From: Deroplatys truncata | Taxonomy: Eukaryota > Arthropoda > Insecta > Mantodea > Mantidae | Direction: 5' to 3' | NCBI GenBank assembly: GCA_030765065.1 | Contig: CM060975.1 | Location: forward strand, 198,928,507 to 198,992,506 | Length of the DNA stretch: 64,000 nucleotides | Shown: piece after piece, positions 23,578 to 34,741 of the stretch | Position numbering within the stretch: position 1 is the first letter of the stretch | How the letters are laid out: the number at the start of each line of letters is the position of its first letter | Translations under genes and position numbers: made by a program | The notes under the pieces: model-generated | Told to the model about the DNA's origin: nothing | Seen by the model: only the letters and a program-made list of their open reading frames with translations | Database searches by the model: none

Positions 23578-26397
23578 AGGTATTTCTAATGAAATCTCGA
23601 AATCGAGGTTATGAATCGTATTTGGTTCCTCCTCACTAGAAAACTAAGCGGTCTCCCGGGTTAGGTATTTAGGGGAATACATGGCACGTCACCTAGCCAC
23701 CGAAACCTTAATATTAACGTGCATCCACGAGATCCAGCAAAGAGCAAGAGAAATAGGGTATCAGTTTTGAGGATTGCTTCTTACAAGAAAAGGGAAGGAA
23801 GGGAAGTGAAAAGTTGGTAGACTGCTGAATATTCAGAAAGCGAGCCGTCTTTCAACAACATGGAAATGTGGAGAAGAGAAGTTGTAAGTGTATTATGTGC
23901 TGCAGAAGACAGGGGAAGTTTGAAACGGCGCTGTCGCCTGGAATCTTAGTGAGAACCTGCTACCGTTCTAATAATAAGATTTCCCTTAACTGCCTGAATT
24001 TGCAACAATTTCCTTCCAATTTCTTTTCCTGCTTCTGCCATGTTTAACATAATGAATTCTGAAAGGCAGCATCTGCTATGCAGCATTTCCCTTTGCACGT
24101 GATTCAGTGATCCAGTTCGAATCTTGCAGAGTTACTACACTTTTAGGTTGGTTTAGTTTAGATAAAATGGTAAATGTGTGAATAGCTTCAGATTTAAGGC
24201 ATGCTAGTTTTATGGCGGGAACAAGGCTCAGTGCTCCTCCTTTCAGGAATTACTGAATTTGCCAGTTTCGGTCGTGGTCTCTCCTTAGTTCGTTGAACGT
24301 TGGTTTCTATTTAGCTGCAGTCGAGTGCATGGAAAAGTGCCGATGCTTTTGGTTTCCTATAGTATTTTTCTTTATTTAAAGTTGGCAGAAACTACTTTTC
24401 TCACCAGCCCTGGGTTTGCAAATCTCTTATTTGTATGAATTCAAATCCGACACATACCCATTAACCTAAGAATAAAGGTCAGGCCTAGATGAACGGTAAA
24501 AGGGGAGGAATACGGAAATATTTCACCTGAGTGACTGCAAGGCATGCTTCGCAACGACGGTCCACACCAGCCCCTGGATAAGAACGTCTCGTATTGGTTT
24601 TAGTGTCAAGAATCTGGCACTAAAACATTAACGTACAAACACTCAAGTTCAGGAGTGAAGTAAAGGGGCGGAATATAATACGAACATTTGGTGAGTGTAC
24701 TAGAACCAGGTAAGCACAGGAAACGATACGTTTGAATCGTGAACTTCCAAAACTCCATGTTTCCATTCAAAAATGGTTTTTCAGGAGTTTTAAATAATTA
24801 TTTCATTTCCAAAGAATATTTATTTTGCCATACATAATATATTCTAAGAAATGTAACATGAGGTTATTTCTGAAACTAAAAAAACCTTTTCTCAATATTT
24901 GTCATTTTAGGCTACAGTAAATACATTAACATGTACTAAAGTAAATCTATAGGGAAATTATATACCAAAGATTATTTTACATCAATTCTCAAACTTTTCA
25001 TTCTTAGTAATGGTAGACCAAAAACATATTTCATCATAAAAAGCATTTTTTTCAACCTTTATAAAGTCTTAATTTGACGGTACCGTTTATTTTCTATGAA
25101 TTGTTTGGCAGTCTTTTTTAGAATAAGCTTTGTTCAGAGGTGGAGTAGCCTGTTTTTTTAGGGAGGGCGATTCTGTCAGAACAAAGTGGTGATCTTCTAA
25201 ACCATCAATACACTTTTTAGCTTTTACAGTTCCAACATGAACTACTGAATATGTGAATTCCATAAAAATCTCTAATGTTGAAGTGTTGTTTCTTGTATTG
25301 TCTACGCTTGCTGCTTGCTTCAAAGAAACTGCATTTTTTTCGATAGAAAATTGGTCATTAATTATTCTTGAAGTCATGTTTGGTATTATTTGAACGAACA
25401 TTCACCTTGAAACTGTTGTTAGTGCTTGAGTGTACTATCAGTTCTACATATTTCACAAATTTATAATGTTCACTACTTTTATTCAGAACACACTCTGATA
25501 GAATTTCAGAAATCCTACGTGCCCTGGACGTGTGGGGCTTCTGCACTACACCCAAAATCCAATACTGCATAAAACCAACATGTATTCATAGATATATTGG
25601 ATTATCTGCTAAAAATATATGTATTAAAGATAAATTCAGTTTTAACAAAAAGTAATTTTGTGAAAAAAGTGGACATGTGGGGATTCTGAAATTCACCATT
25701 AATTTATAAAGTCCTACAGACAACCTGCTCAGAAAATATGGGTTAGTAATAATTTTAAATATTAGTAATAATAAGTCATTAACAATAATAGCTTTGATAC
25801 AAAGGAAATTACAGGAAATATTCTAATAAAAATTACTACAAGAATATGCTGCTTTCTGGTGTATTTAATCACATTAAATTAGTTTAGGGATGCATATTAA
25901 TTCTAATTACACTGAATTGAATACTTACCAATAGAAAAGGCTATTACATATCAAGAAGGCTAACTCTACAGGAGTTTCTAAACAGCTTAGGGAATAATTA
26001 TCCAAGAGGTTTGTATTCTCGATGTATTGGCGGATGATTTGAATGCAGTAATTATGGAATCTAAAAGAACCAGCCGAAATTTCACAAACAACGGAAAGAG
26101 TGACATCAGAATTGCTGCCAAAAAGTCAAGAAAACTGTATAAATAGCATATGATAGGTTTCCTCAATGGTGCAAGGAAAAAACGTACACATTAACTATAG
26201 TAAAAATGTGCTATTAGCATATTTTGAAGAGAAAGCCAAAACATGGATGTCTTCAGCATTGTGAGCAAATTAGTCTATGATCAAACTGTGCCTCAATGTC
26301 AAGGACAACAAATACATTAATAAATACTGCAAACCAATAGCATTCTGAAACGGATGTTTGAAGGTTACCAGCCGAATTTTCATATTCTTCTTTATGC
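23578..26397. other. No recognised gene; two unexplained minus-strand frames
   Basis: The largest repeat-poor stretch of the window. At 25570-25087 two adjacent minus-strand frames of 70 and 104 residues overlap slightly and could be one decayed reading frame, but I recognise no motif. 23578-23615 is a scrap of repeat A. Confidence 0.35.
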
Positions 26398-27260
26398 ATA
26401 ATGTTTTTATTTTCCCTACCACGTAATTAGAGAAGGTGTTGCATTTCACCCAAAAATTGGATATTGAGATTTCATCGGAAATAGGTACATGTTTTAAGTT
26501 CCCTAAATGAAAAAAACATTTTTAGAAAAGGTCCATGTATATGCCTGGGAACAGCATAACTCGGAAACGAAAAGTCGGATACGTACCAAACTTGGTATTT
26601 AAGTTCAGTATTTTCAAAGGATGTGGCACGAAAATTTTCAAGAAAACCATCCATACCCAACTACCCTTTGCATGGAGAATTTGTCGAAAATTTGGATTTT
26701 CTAAAAAAATGGCTCTAATGATTTTGATTGATATATCATATATTAAATATATTTACATGACAAATAAAACGTATATCTTGAACTTTCTGAGAATAGCCTG
26801 TGAAGTCCTCTTCTTTCGGAAGAAGTTTTGTATAATCTTGGTAAACGTTGAGGGATAGACGAAAACGCATTACAAAAAAACATGTAGATCTCTTTAAAAC
26901 CCACAATTTATTTAGAATAAGTTTTTTTGTGGCATAAGCCATTTCTGAGATATGCGTTATTAATGGTTCTAATTACTTGGTCATTCTCTTCAAGGCCTGT
27001 CAGCATTCAGTTGTTTCTCGCGGTTGCATGGAAACAGCATACAATTTTAAGACAGCGTATAGCGTCCAGATTTTAAACATTTGACTATCGCTGTTCTCTT
27101 TGTATCTATAACGAAATGTGTAATGTAGCTATTTCTGCAAAGGTTTATTTGGATTAAAATGTAATAGACAGAAAAATAAGCTTTAGTAAGACTGGTTTGT
27201 ATAACCACTAATAAACGATAGGGAGTAGAGAAAGTCACGTGAATGTATCCCATTATATTT
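26398..27260 (+). repeat. Repeat A, divergent subfamily copy (plus)
   Basis: Keeps the order of landmarks but with many differences and a second-subfamily end ('cgaaatgtgtaatgtagct', 'gtataaccactaataaacg'), the same end as in 4050-4335 and 6525-7035. It shows that at least two subfamilies coexist. Confidence 0.65.
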
Positions 27261-27889
27261 TTTATTATATTTATAACCTGTACTTTCATGCTACAATTTG
27301 GTTTTTCAATATCAACAATTTTAAAGTCACAAGTGAATAATTAATTCATCCTGTACCATTTAGGTAAAGCACTGCATTGAACATTAAGCCCCGGAATTGC
27401 AGATTTAAAAATTGTTGTGATTAGTTAAAGGTATTGAATAGTTCAGTTTTAATTAATTATTTTCCCTAAATCACATTGAAAAAGTTGAAACTTTCAACAA
27501 CATTTATACAAATAAATTGTTTCTCTTAAACTAATTAAAATTAAGAAATGCCTGCACAACAATTTCTTCATGATTGTATACTAATTGCTCAAATTATAAA
27601 TTTTGGAGCAATACAATAAATTGTAGGGTCCAAGGAGCATTTCGTATTATCTTATCAAAAAGTGATTAATTATGAATAAAAAAATTAATATCTTATCAAC
27701 GGTTTAACGTAGCTGGTTAAAATGTTGTGTCCACTATTATTAATTCCTGAGTATAGGGCAAAAAAGTCAAAGCAAACTGAAAAAAAAAGAAAAAAAACTG
27801 TAGAGTTTTTTTTTGATTCTCATAGATGCATTGGCTTAAACAGTATGTGAGGCAAATATGAAATTTTGCACTTATTCAACTTTTCGTTT
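27261..27889. other. AT-rich, no recognised feature
   Basis: Contains poly-A/T runs (about 27780-27815). No coding or structural RNA signal seen. Confidence 0.45.
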
Positions 27890-28290
27890 TTACATCTTTT
27901 CAATTTTGGTATGTGGGCTGGACTAACTAAAGATTTCGCTGAAATCTCTTAATTTCATTTCTGGGTAAAATACAGTGTTTCCTTTGCCATAGACAAGCGG
28001 CAGAGAAAGCAAAAATAAATATTTTGCACCGAGTGTTACAATAATATGCAAATGAGGTAGATGTAAAAGATTAAAAAGCCTTTTATCGTTTTCTCACAGC
28101 TGTCGCCGTCTGGATTTTCCTCCTCACGATCTACTCTTTCTGCTGCTGCTTCTTCTTTTTTAAATAAAATGGCAACAATGCATGTTTCTGCATTCAATCG
28201 AAATCCGTCAGCATCCAACCATGTTGTCACACCGCTTGCTTTAGTTGGAGCTGGCATGTTCCGAAAAAAACAGTAAAGGAGCATAAACTA
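27890..28290. repeat. Low-copy repeat A', copy 1
   Basis: Shares with 28860-29165 a ~230-bp block including 'catagacaagcg.ca.agaaa.caaaaataaatatttt' and 'tggattttcctcctcacg'. Its first part ('gctgaaatctcttaatttc...gcagagaaagcaaaaat') resembles the terminal segment of repeat A at low identity. The minus strand gives a short frame with REEENPDGDSCEK that is matched by REEENPGGDSCGK in copy 2. Confidence 0.55.
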
Positions 28291-28859
28291 CACTTTCAAG
28301 TTTCATCTCAATTTCGCGTAACTTTATTTTTTACACTTCAGGTACACTTTTCGCAAAGAATATTAAATCTATTGTCATAAAAAATTTACTGTACATGTAT
28401 GGTTACATAGTTTATTTAGTGAACAAACTTTTTTGGGAATATTAAGTTTAATGCGAATAGCAAAAATAAATAATGTGTAAAAAAGAATAGGTTATTTGTG
28501 TCATTAGATGTGCGACATTTTCCTTTCCTTCTAATTTTTATGGTATCTAAATTTAATTTAGTTCCAGATCACAAATTATATGTTAAGTACCAAGGAAAAA
28601 AACAGGTGACTGTACTATCAACACTTAGGGAGAAAAGTGCACCAGAAGTATGAGGTAGAAACGCTTTTTTGTCAGAAAACATGGTCTGCCTTATGTCACT
28701 TTCCCATAAGACCTTTCAAATTTATCCTAAATATTACCACTTACTAAAGGCAGGAACACTTGTTCTCTAAAACACGCAAATTTTATTTTAATCAAGCAAA
28801 TTTTGACGACAAAATCTGAAATTTAATTGTATACATAAATTAGGTATGACAGAAATGCA

Positions 28860-29165
28860 ATCACTTCCTGGTGTCCTTAATTGCATTTCTGTGTAACATA
28901 CAGTACTTCCTTTATCATAGACAAGCGTCAAAGAAAACAAAAATAAATATTTTCCACCGAGTAATGCAATAATGTATAAATGAGGTACATAGAAGCTTAA
29001 AAAGCTTTTCCCACAACTGTCACCGCCTGGATTTTCCTCCTCACGCTCTTTTACTCTTCCTGCTTCTTCTCGGTTCTGTGGCTGCCAGGAGATCAGGAGA
29101 GTTGAAGAGGTGGTCGACGCATCAACGGAGTATATACGGCCAGACACAACCTGTGCCATTTGCGG
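28860..29165. repeat. Low-copy repeat A', copy 2
   Basis: Second copy of the block at 27890-28290, in the same orientation about 0.9 kb away. The intervening 28291-28859 is AT-rich and unassigned. Confidence 0.55.
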
Positions 29166-29187
29166 AGTAGGAACTGTGCCTGTTTAG

Positions 29188-31028
29188 TTTGAAGTTGGTT
29201 GTAATCCCACGTATGGTACAAAGTTCCGGTGGCTTTCGCCCCAATGTTTTAGGAATCAACTCTGTATTTTAATGTTTTCTTTAAATATTATATATATTTA
29301 TGTTTGCCTCGGCTGCGTCAGTATTAATTTGTAGAAACATGTATCTCTTTGCAGGGGGTAGTGCAACTGAAGAATGTAGGCTTACACAAATTATGTTTAC
29401 TTCACTCCTTTTATTAATCCTTCACACGATTAAATAACACTTCACTTTTATAGAGAGCTGTGTGATTATTTATTAATTGCACTTTTAAACACGTAAACTT
29501 TATAATATTCTCGCCGTAATGAATTTTCGTCTCATACTGAATACGTATTAAACTTCTCGAGGACGTGTCTCACGTCCGGTTAGGAACGCTGTCTACTAGC
29601 AACTGGCGCCTGAATTTGTACAATTTGCTCTATTTTAGTTTTTGATTGGCTAATCCTACTCCAATAGAATACTTTTATTTAACTTAAGCTTTTTTCTGGT
29701 TGTTGATTGGCTATTTATAAACTGTCTCAAAAATTACATTATTGTTGCTCCAAGAATTGCTAGTAGCATTATTACTTTTCAATTCATTATTGCCTCAAGG
29801 TTACCTCATTGTTACCTCATTGTTAGCAACTATTCTCTTAACTCTGAGACAGTAACTATGGTTATATATGCCATATATATAATAATGTGAATTATAATGT
29901 GAAATTGTATTAATAAGAAAAATACTTGTATAAATAGGAGTTAAGGCATAAGTTTTATGTATGTGCAAGTGTAGCTGGAGCTGTGGAATTCTTGTTAAAA
30001 GCCGACAAACATATCTTTGTGTTAAAATTAGGGCCCAGGCAAAAAGGACTTTATGGGAAGGTCATAAAAGCCAGACCTTGAGCCTTTGTGAAACAGAAAA
30101 AGGCGACAAGCGAAAATAACATATGTTTGTAGAGAGGCCACATGCTTGCAAACGTAGAACAATAGCCGGGTAAGTCTTCTGGAAGGTTCCAAGCTGAACG
30201 AAGACAGACAATGAAATTTTAAGGAAGAGTATGTTTAAAATCTTCAAGGGAAGAAAGGTTAGTTCTAACGTCTCCATCAGCCAGAGCGGTTGGGTATAAA
30301 GTGCTGCGATGTGAATAAGATACATGTAAGCTCTCAGAAGCAGGCGATATTATTTACTTCTTATAATGTAGTAGGAAAGGTGAAAGGTTATCGATTTAAA
30401 GGTCTATAGGAACGTGTGATAAATACTACAATTATTTCTAGAGCACGTATAAAATACTTCATTGCTCAGCGACCGCAAGTTTGGCTTACGAACGTGGTAG
30501 GGCTAGACCGTTCTACAGCTCCAACTAACTTAAGAACTGTGTAGATTATTACTAAGACATTCAATGCGTGTGCCATTAAAGCATAGTGTTCTTCAATAAC
30601 TTAATCTATTGTTACAGTTGTTACTTTTTACCTTCCTTCCCGTATCACACCCTGCTAAGTTATACAAGCTTTACCAGAAACCCAAATAACAGCAGCCGTG
30701 GCAAGAAATAAAGATAAACTTTAAGAGTAACAACTAAAACACAAGATAATTATCAGTATCACCAGAGTTCATATATTAAATCATATATTAATATATCGGA
30801 CATACTGCGAGTTATGCTCTCCCTCCACGAGTAAACCCCAACTCCTACATTATGAAATTGCATAATACATTCACATAACATTATTAAACATGTTCACAAT
30901 AGTATAAACATTAATACAATGACTATTACATATATTTTATACACATATTGCTTTAAGGCGGGCTGTTATTATATTTTATATTATATAATTAGATTGAACT
31001 CATTTAAGTGTTAAAAATACTGCCTCAA
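29188..31028 (-). repeat. Repeat B copy, 5'-truncated and split by a ~1-kb insertion
   Basis: Repeat B sequence runs 29188-29838 and resumes at about 30840 ('aactcctacattatgaaatt') to the end 'tactgcctcaa' at 31028. The break falls in the 'cctattattctcacagctcc' part of the unit. The intervening ~1 kb is listed separately. Confidence 0.65.
29839..30839. mobile_element. Unidentified ~1-kb insertion inside repeat B
   Basis: The sequence between the two parts of repeat B has no recognised coding frame. It contains 'gtgccattaaagcatag' and 'caagaaataaagataaac', which could be polyadenylation-type signals, so another solo LTR or a non-autonomous element is possible. Clear inverted or direct ends were not established. 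Confidence 0.4.
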
Positions 31029-31156
31029 GTTTTATTCAGATAAATACTAGGCATTTGGCTAAAGGAATGAAAGGCATTGTGTATTTATTGATTTTGAAAA
31101 GGCATGAGTCACTCCTCATAACTAAGCTTTGGAATTCCCTGAACAGATTCGGAATT

Positions 31157-32182
31157 CTAGAATTCCATTTCATTTCATTTATTTCATCCATAATTAACAA
31201 ATACATGTTGTCGGATATGTCAAAACAAATTGAATAAACAAACATAAAATACATGTCAGAATAAAATTCAATATAAAATTCCGATGTATAAGATAACTAT
31301 GTACAATTTTACAGCATTAAAAATGTTAACAATTAACCTAAAAATGCAGAAATTCATCAACTGAATAGTAAACAATTTGTCATAAGGAAGTATCGTAAGC
31401 ATTTCTTGAAACACTGAAAAGATTTCATGTTCTTTAATTTAGCAGATAATTTATCATACAAATGCATACCTTTATAGTAAAAACCATTCTCAATCAATTT
31501 AGAGTTATGAGGTGTATGTGTAATTTTGACTTATTCCTTGTATCATTCTTGTGAAAGTTGAATTAGCAGCAAGTGTTTCAATGCGCATTTGCACTTTTAC
31601 AATAACCTGGAAAGCTACATGCACGGTAGTGGCAAATTGTTTAATTCCATGAAGTATGTTTTACAACTAGTGGTATAGGGTATATTCAGCATGATTCTAA
31701 TTACTTTCTTCTTGTAATTTAAATAATTTATTGCCTGGCTGCTAGATCCCCATGGAACTACCCCATATGACAAAAGGGAATGAAAATTTGAGTAATACGC
31801 TATCTTAAGTGTATGCTTACTTATTGACTGGCTGAGCATTTTAATTTGGAAACATATCTGATTAAGTCGCTTTACTAATTCATTAATGAGGAATCCAGCT
31901 TAAATTCTTATCAACCCAAACTCCAAGAAATTTTGTTTTATCAGCATATTCTATAGTTTCGTCCTCAAATTGTATAGTTGGGCAATGTAATTGTTTGTTG
32001 CTTTTTTATGGAAATCAACAGCTATGCATTTTCCCTTATTTACTGAGAAACAATTTTCTTTAAACCAAGAGAGAGTATAGGACATTCCAGAACTAATATT
32101 TGTTTTTAGCTTCTCTACGTTATTATCAGAAATTAAAATACTGGTGTCATCTGCAAATAAATAGAAGGACATTTCACACACA
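31157..32182 (-). pseudogene. CR1/L2-like LINE, 3' half of reverse transcriptase and 3' tail
   Basis: Minus strand. From 32182 the frame reads MCEMSFYLFADDTSILIS, where FADD is the catalytic palm motif, then SYTLSWFKENCFSVNKGKC. A shift leads to the ~74-residue frame at 31839-31615 (LLSYGVVPWGSSSQ...), the thumb region. The end KLKNMKSFQCFKKCLRYFL lies near 31440. The 3' end is a short ATAAATGAAATGAAATGG microsatellite-like tail (about 31190-31157), the tail type of L2/CR1-like elements rather than a poly-A tract. Frameshifts make it dead. Confidence 0.75.
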
Positions 32183-32415
32183 ATTTATAAAGCGGTTATA
32201 TGATTGTACTGTCTATATAAAAATGGGAAATAAATTATCCGAAATGTTCTGTGTAACTAATGGACTGAGGCAAAGTTGTGGTATGTCACCAACATTATTC
32301 AAAATATATTTGGAAGATGTGTTAAGAAAGTGGAACAGTCCATGCTGCAAAATGGGTATTGAAATTAATGACAAAACGATCTGTAATTTATTATTTGCAA
32401 ACATAAGTAGTCCAG
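32170..32415 (+). pseudogene. LINE reverse-transcriptase palm fragment
   Basis: Plus-strand frame reading VTNGLRQSCGMSPTLFKIYL. This is the 'GLRQGC-SP-LF-IYL' palm motif of endonuclease-type LINEs. A short segment before NLLFAN follows, where the FADD box should be and has been lost (FAN). It abuts the minus-strand LINE at 32182, so one inserted next to or into the other. It belongs to the same clade as 48850-50830 and 54210-58005. Confidence 0.65.
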
Positions 32416-33530
32416 AAAACAAATTAGAAATTCCCGCTTTCGCTTGCAGCGGTGCATTCAACAAATCCTGCAGCGAAGGTATCAAGCGCTGCTACAGTGC
32501 TTGACTGCCTTTACAAGCTGCTTTAACCTCAAATGTGTCACTTAATGTTGATTCCATTATACAACAATCACAGCACAGAGAACTTACCAAGGTATTTTAT
32601 TTTAACACGAATAATAATCCTAGAAAAACATAAATATACTTTAGATTCCTTTTTAAGTATCATAACATAGCTACATTTCGTACTTAATCAATAACTTTAA
32701 CAACTGCGTAGACATATCAATGGCAAGTTTTTCCACTTTAGGGTGTGATCGAGCGATCTTAGCGGCAGTAAGTGCAAACACGTCCAGGGACCCGATCAGG
32801 TACGAGAATACGCAGCTTGTAATATCTAGTAAGCAGTGGGTTACATATACATATCAGGGGCGGTTCCGGGGTAGTGCTCCCGTGCCATGCACTTTAAATT
32901 ATTTGTATACTCCACCATTACATCAAGAATACTGTTGTGTTTATTATTCTTAAAAACTTGTCTAGAAAACCATAGAAGCTGAAGGAGGCGAATGTAAATT
33001 GTGAGTTTGCAACTTCGGATATTTAGGTTTTTACCTATTGTTTTCCTTTACAGTCTATTGAGTCTAACATAGATAATTACACATATAATTGACCCAAAAA
33101 AGCTATTAACCAACTTTTATAGTCCCTATAGGCACCTATTTCAACATAAAAACCTATTTCTGCCTTTTGGTGCTTATAAATGTATTTTTAGTAAATTTCC
33201 AATGAATTTATTCGCTTCACTGTTGTATCCAATCCATAACTATTTAATCAACAACAAACCTTTCATTGATGGATACTTATTTGAGTTGATAAAATGCGGC
33301 ATGGCGTCGTTTTTAAAAGGCTTAGCGCAACAATAAATAAAGCAACAATTAATGAAATCTTAAGGTGCCGCATGCGAAATCGGAACATCGGTAATGGAAT
33401 ACAATAACAACAATTGGCCCACGTCTGGTTCTCAGAAACAGTTATTTGAAAATAAGGCAAAGTGTCGGTTCGTGTTCATAATATAACTATATTAAATTTG
33501 CTGTGATAATTTTTCTGCTAGTGCTGCTCA
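32416..33530. other. Probable 5' part of the hAT element, otherwise unassigned
   Basis: CAGGGGCGGTTCCGGGG at 32866-32882 has the look of an hAT terminus. 33100-33200 contains 'aggcacctatttcaac' and 'aaaacctatttctgcc', similar in style to 'aagacctatttccctacc' and 'ttaggacctaaagatcc' at 46130-46200 beyond the other end of the transposase. No left/right terminal repeat pair was proven. Confidence 0.35.
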
Positions 33531-34741
33531 ATGCCTAAGAACAAATCTACCAAAAGTGCATTAATAAGAACATAAATTTCGAATAACCAGTCTTATACAA
33601 CAGATGGGAAAATAATCCTCAGGTCTGCAGTAAAGACATAAGCTTTTTACCGTATTTTATGTCCTACCATGTATGTTAACTACCGCGATTAATTTTACCG
33701 TATGACTTTTTATTCTATCTGAAAATAATCTCTAATATGTTTGATGCATTTACTTTACTTACATAGCCCATGCCCTCAAAAAGAGAATCCCAGTTTGGAA
33801 TGTACTTGAAAATACAACAATGAAGTCATTTTTAAAAAAAGTATTGCAGAGAAAGAATACCCTCCGAATCGACACTTAGAAACACTTTTCTTGAGATGGT
33901 GTATGAATCACAGTTGAATGAAATAAGGTCAGAAATAGGAGATTCCTACATCTGGATTTCCGTAGATGAAACCACAGACGCCCTGGGGCAAAATATAGCA
34001 AATTTAATTGTAACGAAATTAGATGAAGAAAATTATGGAAATTCACATTTGACTTGTTCGAAGGTGTTGGAGAAAACTAATGCACTTGCATACTTCGTAA
34101 ACTCCGGACTAAAGTACTGTATCCGAATGGTATAAAGAATGAAAGGGTGTTGTTACTGTACACTGATGCAGCACCATATATGATAGCAGTTGGGAAGCTT
34201 TTGAAGGTATTTTTTTTAGCATTTAACACGCGTTACTTGTCTGGCTCATGCACTTCATCGAGTAGCAGAGGAGGTTCAAAACCAGTTCCCCAAAATCAAT
34301 GATTTAATATACTCCATAAAGCAAGTATTTTTAAAGTCAAATTGTAGAATTGCAGCTTTCAAAGAAAGATGTACCAATCTGCATTTGCCACCAGCACCTA
34401 TTTTGACAAGATGAGGTACGTGACTGCAGGCTGTGAAGTATTACAGTGAGAACGTTGACAGTGTTGAAGAGGTTGTAAATAGGTTTTCGGAAGAAGAATC
34501 GTAGTGTCATATATTCGCGCTAATTTCACATTTTTGGAAGATACTATAGAGCAATTAGAATCATCAAAGCTCAATCTCACGCAATCAATCATATTATGTA
34601 CAAGAGTAGAAAGTCAGTTAACCAAAGCTGTTGGGAAAATTGTTTCCAAAAACTGGTGCTCGCCAAAAATCCTAGATATACGGTTCTGAAAGGAGTATCA
34701 GATATTTTAAGCGAACGTGAGACAGATCTTCCTACAGGATT
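33531..34741 (+). pseudogene. hAT-family transposase pseudogene, 5' part (interrupted by the palindromic element)
   Basis: From ATG at 33531 the translation starts MPKNKSTKSALIRT, with stops soon after. The RNase H-like core starts around 33890 (SYIWISVDETTDALGQNIAN: the Asp-Glu of SVDETTD is the first catalytic region). It continues in shifted frames with TCLAHALHRVAEEVQNQFPK (about 34240, the CxxH-type motif of hAT) and ends in frame at 34741 just at the insertion point. Several stops and shifts are independent of the insertion. The C terminus is at 45727-45898. Confidence 0.8.
34736..34741 (+). repeat. 6-bp target site duplication, left copy
   Basis: AGGATT directly precedes the left terminus of the palindromic element. 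The identical AGGATT follows the right terminus at 45721-45726. Confidence 0.9.
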
